Source: Pseudomonadota bacterium (GTDB lineage: Bacteria > Pseudomonadota > Alphaproteobacteria > UBA828 > JAPUJA01). From it: a stretch of DNA of 5,580 bases. Position 1 is the stretch's first letter. Each line of letters opens with the position of its first letter. The position numbers and the translations under genes are program-made. Under the pieces are notes generated by a model. It saw only the letters and a program-made list of their open reading frames with translations, ran no database searches and was not told the DNA's origin. Below, piece by piece: positions 1 to 5,286 of the stretch. The stretch spans positions 1-5,580 of the forward strand of contig JAPUJA010000177.1 of the NCBI GenBank assembly GCA_027296525.1. The letters are read 5' to 3'.

Positions 1-27
1 GCATTTGCTGCTGCGAGGCACTAACAG

Positions 28-192
28 GTCCGTTTATGGCTAGAAGCGGACGCTCAGGGAACCCGGCCTCAATGTCCGCTTATGGCTATAAGCGGACATG
101 CGGAAGTGTCGACGATTACGTCCGCTTTACCCCCAAGAGCAGACATAAATGGGTAGGTCGCGGGATGTCCGTTTATGACCCTTAGCGGACAT
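28..192. repeat. Array of four GTCCGYTTAT palindromic repeats, about 46-bp period
   Basis: Four related palindromes lie at 28-51, 72-99, 118-146 and 165-192. Their GTCC cores start at 28, 74, 120 and 167, so the spacing is 46, 46 and 47 bp. The copy at 72-99 is a perfect hairpin: 12-bp arms ATGTCCGCTTAT / ATAAGCGGACAT around the loop GGCT. The copies at 28-51 and 165-192 keep most of the pairing through G-T wobbles, and the copy at 118-146 is more diverged (CGTCCGCTTTA...GCAGACAT). The 18-22-base stretches between them share no obvious similarity. From memory, near-identical palindromes are scattered between genes of Alphaproteobacteria and are often mis-translated as 'MSAYDPKRT'-type peptides. 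The function is unknown; REP-like or MITE-like elements are possible. Confidence 0.8.
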
Positions 193-375
193 TGTTGGCG
201 CTGGACCCCAACCTGAACAAGTACCAATCCTGAACACTCTAGCGATTCCGGATGCCGTGGGCTTCGGTATCTGCAATCTGGGGAGCTTCACTCCGGCAGC
301 CCCGCCTGGCGCGGGATTTTCTTCTCAAGGGGTCGCTCCTACGCCGCGGGCTCATAAGGCTGTAGCGGCATGCGT
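193..375. other. Non-coding stretch between repeat groups, with a weak hairpin
   Basis: I see no credible gene here. The one open frame that crosses it on the plus strand runs straight through the palindromic repeats further right and has no recognisable domain. A short GC-rich hairpin, CCCGC-CTGGC-GCGGG (301-315), is followed on the plus strand by ATTTTCTTCT. It could be a weak rightward terminator, but the stem is only 5 bp. Confidence 0.35.
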
Positions 376-391
376 ATGTCCGCTTATGGCT
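376..391. repeat. Half copy of the GTCCGCTTATGGC palindrome
   Basis: The sequence ATGTCCGCTTATGGCT is identical to the left arm and loop of the perfect copy at 72-99. The right arm is missing: the sequence continues GAGGCTGTTGA instead of ATAAGCGGACAT. It therefore looks like a truncated or recombined member of the family, 211 bp after the fourth copy. Confidence 0.65.
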
Positions 392-430
392 GAGGCTGTT
401 GAAGAACGCGGATTTGAGCGTGTTTTTCGG

Positions 431-455
431 TGTCCGCTTATAGTAGGAGCGGACA
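431..455. repeat. Sixth copy of the palindromic repeat
   Basis: Arms TGTCCGCT (431-438) and AGCGGACA (448-455) are perfect complements around a 9-base loop. The left arm continues TTATA like the other copies, while the loop is diverged. It sits immediately before the rightward terminator-like hairpin at 464-500. Confidence 0.7.
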
Positions 456-463
456 TTTTGGTT

Positions 464-500
464 CCGCCTCGGTGCGATGCCGGGGTGGTTTTGTGTTCTT
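464..500 (+). terminator. Candidate rightward intrinsic terminator
   Basis: CCGCCTCGG (464-472) pairs with CCGGGGTGG (480-488) over 9 bp, including two G-U pairs, around a 7-base loop. It is followed directly by TTTTGTGTTCTT (489-500). The G-U pairs become A-C mismatches in the opposite transcript, so it works only rightward. No plus-strand gene precedes it in the window. It would serve a transcript entering from the left or an unannotated small RNA. Confidence 0.45.
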
Positions 501-523
501 AGCCGACATCCTCGCCGCGTGAG

Positions 524-627
524 CCCCGGCCAGTTTGGCCCGGGAGGACATCCGCGCCCGCGACGAGGGGTTCGGCTCTCGGTTCCCTTTCCAACGAGCC
601 GAAGCTTGAAGGGTCCACCCTTGGTGG
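524..627 (-). terminator. Hairpin cluster downstream of the TRAP operon
   Basis: Three inverted repeats follow the stop codon of the permease gene. They are CCACC-CTT-GGTGG at 615-627, TTCGGCTC / GAGCCGAA at 571-578 and 596-603 (17-base loop), and CCCCGGCC-AGTTT-GGCCCGGG at 524-544 with one mismatch. None is followed by a T tract on the minus strand, so they are not textbook intrinsic terminators. They could stabilise the mRNA 3' end or halt exonucleases after factor-dependent termination. Confidence 0.3.
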
Positions 628-640
628 CTTGCCCGACGCC

Positions 641-2479
641 TCAATTCCTGATCGTAAGTGCAGGAACGTAGGTTATGAGCAACACGATAACGAGAAGCAA
701 AAAGAAGAAGGGAAGCGTGCTCCGGCAAACCTCAAGCACGGATTTCTCGAAGCGGTAAGCGGCAAAGAAAAGATTCAAGCCCACGGGCGGCGTCAGATAG
801 CCCAATTCGAGATTCGCGAGAAAGATCACACCCAAGTGGATCGGATGAATGCCGTAAATCTGGCTCATCGGCAGGACCAGCGGCAGAACGACGACGATCG
901 CCGAGAAGATGTCCATAAAACAGCCGACGATGATCAGAAGAACATTGAGCAGGAGGAGGAATACGATCCGCGACTCAACATGCGCCTCGACCCAGCGCGC
1001 CGTGGCCGCGGGAATTTCCGCGTCGACGAGATAGTTCGCGAGGCCGAAGGCGACGCCGAGGATCACGAAGACGCCGCCGATCAGGGTCGCGCATTTGACG
1101 GTGATTCGCGGGACGTCGTGAAGGACATGAAGATCGCGATGGATGAAGACCTCGATGAAGAGGACATAGGCTGCCGTGATCGCGGCGACTTCGACGAGCG
1201 TTCCAAAGCCGCCGAATATCCCCACCAGCACGATGACGGGTGTGAGAAGCACCCATTTCGATTCCCAAAGCGCCGCCGCGGCTTCGCGCGGATCGAACCT
1301 CGCACGTGGCACCCCGACGGCGACGCCCTTCCACACACCGAAGGCGCAAACCGCGACGACCATGAGAGCTCCCGGGACAAGCGCCGCCTTGAACAGATCG
1401 GGAAGCGGGACCTGTGCCATGGCGCTGTATAGAATGACCGCGATGCTCGGCGGAAACAGCAGCCCGATGGATCCGGTTGCCGTCAGCAGCCCGATCGCGA
1501 AGCCCTCCGGATAGCCGTTCTTCACCAGCACCGGCAGCAGCAAACCGCCGAGAGCGAGGATCACCACGCCCGAAGCGCCGGTGAAGGTCGCGAAGAAGGC
1601 GCAAACGAGCGTGGCGGCGATCGCGAGACCCCCCGGCATCCCTCCGAAGAGGGCGCGAAATAGACGCACGAGGCGATCCCGTGCGCCCCCTTCGGCAAGC
1701 AAGTAGCCCGCCAGCGTGAACAGCGGGATGGTCGGGATGAGGGGCGACACCATGATTCGATAGGTCGCGACGGGCACGGCCGCGACGGGAACGCCGTCGG
1801 CGAAGAAGAGGAGCAGACCGGCACCGCCCAGGAGGACGAAGATCGGGGCCCCGAAAAGGGCCGCAACGGCCAAGGCGGCGATCGCCGGCCACAGCAGCAG
1901 CGGCGCCGCGGACGTGAGAAGGAAGCCGAAGAGCGCCGCCGCCGCAACGGCCAAGAGAGCAAACGCGCGGTCCTTCGCTCCCTCGGCCTGGGCGATGAAC
2001 CTCAACGTGATGACACCGAAACTCACGGGAAGAACGGCCTCGACGACCCAGATGGGCAGCCAGCCACCGATGGTTTCCGCTGACAGGGTCTCGCTCCAAA
2101 CGAACCGCAGACTGCCCCAGAACAGCCCGGCGGCGACCATCGTCGAGCTCATCACGACCAACGGCGAGGCCAGGTTTTGAAGCCGCGACGGCAGCGGCAA
2201 CCGCCCCCCGGCAAGGTGGAGATGGCGCCGCTCGCGTGAGGCGATCATCGCGCCGAGATATCCGACCCACAGCGTCAGGCTCTGGAGATAGCCCGAAATG
2301 CCGGGAATGCCCGACTTGAAGAGCGAGCGTGCGACGAGCTCGAGAACCGGGAGGAGTGCCATCGCGAGCAACGCGGCGGCGGCGAGTCCGTTCTCCGCAC
2401 GCCACGCGAGAGCAAAAGCCCGCCGGAGCCCGTTGCGGAACACCCCGCTATCGCCCGCCGCCGCTCGCTCGATACTCAT
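641..2479 (-). CDS. TRAP transporter fused permease, DctQ-DctM type
   Basis: This is the inner-membrane part of the TRAP transporter, importing the ligand delivered by the binding protein using an ion gradient. The 612-residue protein joins both permease subunits. Residues about 30-165 form a DctQ-like small subunit of four membrane helices (LAAAALLAMALLPVLELVA; a WVGYLGAMIASRERRHL stretch at 71-87). Residues about 185-612 are the DctM large subunit. DctM hallmarks are IPLFTLAGYLLAEGG (251-265), FTGASG (299-304), GSIGLLFPPS (336-345), GCFMDIFSAIVVVLPLVLP (519-537) and GVIFLANLELGYLTPPVGLN (550-569). The length suits a complete fusion (about 170 plus 430). It is the last gene of the operon. 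The ATG overlaps the end of the binding-protein gene by 32 bp, and only a weak GAGAG lies just before it, so translation probably depends on coupling. The protein family is clear; the ligand cannot be read from the permease. Confidence 0.95.
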   Translation of the reverse strand: MSIERAAAGDSGVFRNGLRRAFALAWRAENGLAAAALLAMALLPVLELVARSLFKSGIPGISGYLQSLTLWVGYLGAMIASRERRHLHLAGGRLPLPSRLQNLASPLVVMSSTMVAAGLFWGSLRFVWSETLSAETIGGWLPIWVVEAVLPVSFGVITLRFIAQAEGAKDRAFALLAVAAAALFGFLLTSAAPLLLWPAIAALAVAALFGAPIFVLLGGAGLLLFFADGVPVAAVPVATYRIMVSPLIPTIPLFTLAGYLLAEGGARDRLVRLFRALFGGMPGGLAIAATLVCAFFATFTGASGVVILALGGLLLPVLVKNGYPEGFAIGLLTATGSIGLLFPPSIAVILYSAMAQVPLPDLFKAALVPGALMVVAVCAFGVWKGVAVGVPRARFDPREAAAALWESKWVLLTPVIVLVGIFGGFGTLVEVAAITAAYVLFIEVFIHRDLHVLHDVPRITVKCATLIGGVFVILGVAFGLANYLVDAEIPAATARWVEAHVESRIVFLLLLNVLLIIVGCFMDIFSAIVVVLPLVLPMSQIYGIHPIHLGVIFLANLELGYLTPPVGLNLFFAAYRFEKSVLEVCRSTLPFFFLLLVIVLLITYVPALTIRN

Positions 2480-3452
2480 CTCTCAGGCGTTCGACCTTGG
2501 CGACGAGATCCGGCGGGACCACCGTGCCGATGATCTTCGGATATCCGAGGCGTGCTCTCTCCTCCCAGGCGGCGACGAGACTGGGCGGCACCGGATGGAC
2601 GAGGAGGCCGTGGTCCTGCATCACGTCGATGGCTTGCTCCCCGAGGTGACGGACCTCCCGCAGGCGCCGACCGGCTTCATGAGCGGCATCGAGCAGGAGA
2701 GGCTTGATCTCCTCGGGAAAGGACTCCCACGTCCCCGTGCTGATGATCAGGGCGCCCACGAGCGGCACAAATTTGAGATCGGTCATGTGGTTGGCGAGCG
2801 CGAACCACTGAAAGGAAAGCGCGGCGATCGGCGGAACGATGACGGCATTGATGAGGCCCGACAGCAATCCCATGTGGATTTCCGTCGCGGCCAAGGGAAC
2901 CGGCTGGTATCCCAGATCCTTCCACGCCTCGACGAAGGCCGTGTTGCCGGTCCAGACGAAGAGTTTGAGGGCCTTGAGATCGTCGGGGCCCACGACGGGC
3001 TCTTGCGTGAAGAAATAGAGCCAGCCGGCATCACCCCAGGTGAGAAGCGTGAAACCTCTCGCCTCGAATGCCGCCTCGAGCTCCGGTCGGATGCGCTCCC
3101 TCACATAGTCGAGCTCGTCATACGAGCGGAACATCATCGGCATCTGGAGGGCCCGGATTTCCGGAGCGATGTCCGCGAGACCGCCCCCTGAGAGCGCCGC
3201 GATGTGGAGTTGTCCGATGCGCATCTTCCGCACCATGTCGCCTTCATCGCCCGCGATACCACCCGGATAGATGCGCATGTTGATTTGTCCATCGCTGATC
3301 TCCTTCCAGGCCTCGCCCATGTCGCGTATGACCTCGTACCAAGGAGACCCTTCCGGCGCGAGCGTTCCGAGTTTGAGCGTCGCGGCTGGGGCGGCGGTGC
3401 CCGCAGCCAAGTGGATGAGCAATGCGCAAGCCACCGCGAGCAGTCGTCTCAT
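2448..3452 (-). CDS. dctP: TRAP transporter substrate-binding protein, DctP/TatP-like
   Basis: This is the periplasmic ligand-binding component that hands substrate to the fused permease. The 334-residue protein, normal for the family, opens with a Sec signal peptide: MRR, a hydrophobic stretch, then APAA with likely cleavage near residue 24. The mature domain follows the DctP pattern: LKLGTLAPEGSPWYE (26-40), IYPGGIAGDEGDMVRKMRIGQL (61-82), LQMPMMFRSYDELDYV (102-117), DDLKALKLFVWTGN (157-170) and ALSFQWFALANHMTDL (211-226). In classical DctP/SiaP the 'LK-x-R' position carries the Arg that grips the ligand carboxylate; here it is Phe165. The QWF...MTDL stretch and the tatT neighbour fit the TatP subgroup, whose ligand is unresolved. 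The ATG overlaps the TGA that closes the interrupted tatT tail (ATGA, 3449-3452) and is preceded by GGAGGAG. The gene ends in TAG. Confidence 0.94.
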   Translation of the reverse strand: MRRLLAVACALLIHLAAGTAAPAATLKLGTLAPEGSPWYEVIRDMGEAWKEISDGQINMRIYPGGIAGDEGDMVRKMRIGQLHIAALSGGGLADIAPEIRALQMPMMFRSYDELDYVRERIRPELEAAFEARGFTLLTWGDAGWLYFFTQEPVVGPDDLKALKLFVWTGNTAFVEAWKDLGYQPVPLAATEIHMGLLSGLINAVIVPPIAALSFQWFALANHMTDLKFVPLVGALIISTGTWESFPEEIKPLLLDAAHEAGRRLREVRHLGEQAIDVMQDHGLLVHPVPPSLVAAWEERARLGYPKIIGTVVPPDLVAKVERLRDEYRASGGGR

Positions 3453-3562
3453 TCGTGCTCCTCCAAGGCGCCTTCCTCGAGGAAGAGTTCGGGGATGCGC
3501 GATTCCAGCCAGGCGGCGCGCCGGCGCGCGATCGGGTTGGCGAGCCGGAGATCGGGCACCTA
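3449..3562 (-). pseudogene. C-terminal tail of tatT beyond an in-frame TAG
   Basis: The codon at 3562-3560 is TAG, in frame with tatT. After it the same frame stays open for 36 codons, beginning VPDLRLANPIARRRAAWL and ending ...LFLEEGALEEHE, and closes with a TGA that overlaps the dctP ATG as ATGA. As I remember the family, TatT proteins end with a 'DPDA-PE-RLANLLAQRRARWLL...LFL' segment, so this is the expected last helix, continuous with the IDPD that precedes the TAG. Without the TAG, tatT would be a 305-codon gene (3449-4366). The possibilities are a recent nonsense mutation, a sequencing error or amber readthrough. Recoding is unlikely, because dctP ends with TAG. Confidence 0.8.
3458..3464 (-). 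promoter_or_regulatory. Strong ribosome binding site of dctP
   Basis: GGAGGAG on the minus strand lies 5 bases before the ATG at 3452-3450 and fixes that start. It is embedded in the conserved-looking tatT tail. dctP can therefore be translated independently even though tatT now stops 108 bp upstream at the TAG. Confidence 0.75.
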
Positions 3563-4366
3563 GTCGGGATCGATCGCGCGCGCCGCCGCGATGAGGCGAC
3601 GAAATTCGGGCAGGTCCTGCTCCTGAAGCGCAACGCTCTCCGCCAGCGCCAAGTGTACCGAGGCGCTCGCGCCTTCCGAGAGTTCGAGCGCGCGTTCGTA
3701 ATGCCGGCGCGCATCGGTCGGACTGCCTCCCGGCCGGCCGCCCTCGTAAGCGACGAAGAACTCGTGGGCCGCGCCGCGCTCGTAGGTTTCATCGATCTCG
3801 AGCACCCGTTCCACCAGGGCGGCAGCGAATGGAAGTTCGGCGATGAGCCTCAAATCGCCCTTCGCCGTGCTCACGGCGCCGGCCCATGACACGCCGGCCC
3901 AGTAGAGAAACGGGAGATCGTGCGCATCCGTGAGCGAAAGGGCAATTGCGCGATCGCGCCGAAGCTCGGCGCGAAACCCGGGATGTGCAATGTCGAGGCC
4001 GCGCAAGGCGTAGTCCCGACCGCGAAGGTAGAGGTTGCGTGCCCTGGCGCGGAGCTCGCGCGCCGATTGCAGATCGTGGGCGTCCAGCCGGTCGGCCTTG
4101 TCCTGCAGCATATAGGCGTAGCCGGTGAAGCCGCGGGCCGCCGCCAGGAGAAGCCCGACATGCTCGGGCGATTCGGCGAGCAGGCTCTCGTAAGTCTTCA
4201 GCCCGAAGGGAATCGCCTCCATGATCAGCTCGGGGTCGTCGTCGGAAGTGTACACGCCGCCGCCTTCGGCAAGCGCGTCGCCCAGCACGTTCACCGCAAA
4301 CTGCTTGATCGAGCAGGCCGATACCAACGCCGCTATAGAGAGGAGAAGGAGGACTCGCCGGATCAC
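3560..4366 (-). CDS. tatT: TatT-type TPR lipoprotein of a TRAP transporter, truncated by TAG
   Basis: TatT (unrelated to twin-arginine translocation) is the accessory lipoprotein of TPAT transporters. In T. pallidum it was reported to be a TPR-fold trimer that pairs with the binding protein. The 268-residue product starts with a lipoprotein signal, MIRRVLLLLSIAALVSAC, with the lipidated Cys at 18. Family-like stretches follow: DDDPELIMEAIPFGLKTYESLL (42-63), ARNLYLRGRDYALRGLDIAHPGF (109-131), LPFLYWAGVSWAGAVS (151-166) and HEFFVAYEGGRPGGSP (201-216). The final repeat is ARRHYERALELS...LALAESVALQEQD (219-251). The start is GTG at 4366, overlapping the methyltransferase TGA (GTGA) and preceded 6 bases upstream by GGGGAA. 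The protein stops at a TAG about 36 residues short of the family end; the homologous tail continues in frame. Whether the truncated form still folds is unknown. Confidence 0.88.
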   Translation of the reverse strand: MIRRVLLLLSIAALVSACSIKQFAVNVLGDALAEGGGVYTSDDDPELIMEAIPFGLKTYESLLAESPEHVGLLLAAARGFTGYAYMLQDKADRLDAHDLQSARELRARARNLYLRGRDYALRGLDIAHPGFRAELRRDRAIALSLTDAHDLPFLYWAGVSWAGAVSTAKGDLRLIAELPFAAALVERVLEIDETYERGAAHEFFVAYEGGRPGGSPTDARRHYERALELSEGASASVHLALAESVALQEQDLPEFRRLIAAARAIDPD

Positions 4367-5166
4367 AGAGGGTTCCCCATGTACAGTGGGATCGACGCCT
4401 CATTCGCCTCCGCATGCCGGCGTGGTGAACGCTTCGACAGGCGATAACGGCTTGGGTTTCGACCGTCTCTCGATTGCTTCTGCATGACAAAATTGAGATA
4501 GACGAGCTCCCCGGTCTCCAAGAGATTCGGGATACGCGTTCCCGGGGCGCCGACGAAGGTGTTGACGATCCCGCGGAGGAAGGGCGGAATGTTTCCGTTC
4601 GCGCCGCCCACTCGGCGCTCATGATCGAGCGCGAGAGCACGCCGCACCCGCCTCGTAATGTCTTCCGACTTCAGAATCGCGAATGCGGAGCGTTCAAGGT
4701 CGGCCGCCAATCCCTCGACCTCGTGGGCCAGGCGAAGGTCGGCGAAGAGGAAGTGGCTGCAAGGACGCAGAACCCGGACGACTTCTGAAAGAAATCTGGC
4801 CATGTCGCCATAACAAAAAGGCGACTCGACATTGATCACGACGTCGAAGCTGCCGTCGGGAAACGGCAGGTTTTCGGCATCCCCTTTGAGGGAGGCCAGT
4901 CGCTCGGCGTGGTGAACATGCCGGCAAAAGTCGATGGCCCTATCGGCGATGTCGACGCCCACCATCATGTTCGGCTTGAGATAGCGGGCAAGGTAAGACG
5001 CGCCTCCGCCGCGACCGCAGCCGACCTCGAGGACATCGCGATTGCTGAGATCGACGGCGCTTGCAACGTGGTGATAGAGCCAGACGCAATATCTTTCGTC
5101 CCGATCCTCTTTCTCGAGGACGATCGGCGCGGCGCTTTCTTCGGGGTCGGTGTAACCGTAGTTCAT
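4363..5166 (-). CDS. SAM-dependent methyltransferase, phthiotriol-methyltransferase-like
   Basis: This is a class I (Rossmann) methyltransferase using S-adenosylmethionine. Motifs are in order: SAM-binding glycine loop DVLEVGCGRGGGASYLARYL (44-63), acidic ribose-binding strand VGVDI (69-73), GDAENLPFPDGSFDVVINVE (95-114) and motif III region VVRVLRPCSHFLFADLR (129-145). The whole pattern, including the opening MNYGY and the late IPPFLRG...GAPGTRI...LETGELVYLNFVM stretch, resembles the family containing mycobacterial Rv2952, which O-methylates phthiotriol lipids. The actual substrate here is unknown. Odd points are 'RPCSH' where RPGG is usual and a basic, unconserved-looking tail of about 37 residues after FVMQK (231-267). 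It is the first intact gene of the operon and overlaps tatT by GTGA, so it is translationally coupled. The ATG at 5166 has GGTGA 6 bases upstream. Family members usually have about 30-40 more N-terminal residues, which are present upstream but interrupted by two TGAs. Confidence 0.85.
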   Translation of the reverse strand: MNYGYTDPEESAAPIVLEKEDRDERYCVWLYHHVASAVDLSNRDVLEVGCGRGGGASYLARYLKPNMMVGVDIADRAIDFCRHVHHAERLASLKGDAENLPFPDGSFDVVINVESPFCYGDMARFLSEVVRVLRPCSHFLFADLRLAHEVEGLAADLERSAFAILKSEDITRRVRRALALDHERRVGGANGNIPPFLRGIVNTFVGAPGTRIPNLLETGELVYLNFVMQKQSRDGRNPSRYRLSKRSPRRHAEANEASIPLYMGNPL

Positions 5167-5172
5167 GAATCG

Positions 5173-5177
5173 TCACC
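5173..5177 (-). promoter_or_regulatory. Shine-Dalgarno GGTGA containing an in-frame stop
   Basis: GGTGA on the minus strand matches the anti-SD complement and lies 6 bases before the ATG at 5166-5164. Its last three bases (5175-5173) are a TGA in frame with both the methyltransferase and the upstream N-terminal fragment. This site decides the start of the methyltransferase core and would allow reinitiation after the upstream frame stops. Confidence 0.5.
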
Positions 5178-5193
5178 AATCGAGATCCGCCGA

Positions 5194-5286
5194 TCAACGG
5201 GCCATCAACTGGTAGAAGGCGCGCCACATACGCCGTCGCGCCGTCGGAGATTTTCGCGTCAACCACAAGAAGACTTCCGAGAGCAT
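5194..5286 (-). pseudogene. Interrupted N-terminal part of the methyltransferase
   Basis: In the same frame as the methyltransferase, an ATG at 5286-5284 opens MLSEVFLWLTRKSPTARRRM followed by WRAFYQLMAR and then TGA (5196-5194). After SADLDW comes a second TGA (5175-5173), then RFMNYGYTDP, which is the methyltransferase core. Homologues as I recall them read '...RR-WR-(F/W)Y--LMAR...DW-FMNYGY' without a break; Rv2952 has YKRVWRYWYPLMTR near its N terminus. This is therefore very probably the original 5' end, giving an ancestral gene of about 308 codons (5286-4363). The frame is open up to an ATG at 5436, which has a good AGGAG (5443-5447, 6-base spacer). That earlier start would add 50 residues that look like nothing known. 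Confidence 0.7.

Noticed and set aside
28..192. CRISPR-like pattern of repeats and unique spacers
   Set aside because: Repeats are degenerate and full palindromes, spacers are only about 18-22 bases, there are just four units and no cas gene. It fits a dispersed palindromic repeat family instead.
257..502. Plus-strand 81-codon frame
   Set aside because: It runs through two palindromic repeats and the terminator-like hairpin, has low-complexity content and no ribosome site of note.
629..1432. Plus-strand open frame of 267 codons, rich in charged residues
   Set aside because: It lies antisense to the permease gene. Complement of hydrophobic helix codons gives Asp/Glu/Lys/Arg-rich peptide, a known artefact, and no domain is recognisable.
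2298..3191. Plus-strand open frame of 297 codons
   Set aside because: Antisense to dctP and the permease start, both of which have clear family signatures. It arises from high GC and codon bias.
3560..5196. Reassigned genetic code (TAG or TGA read as an amino acid), selenocysteine or pyrrolysine
   Set aside because: dctP ends in TAG, and the methyltransferase and permease end in TGA at sensible places, including overlap junctions. There is no SECIS-like element I can see, and the stops do not sit at catalytic positions.
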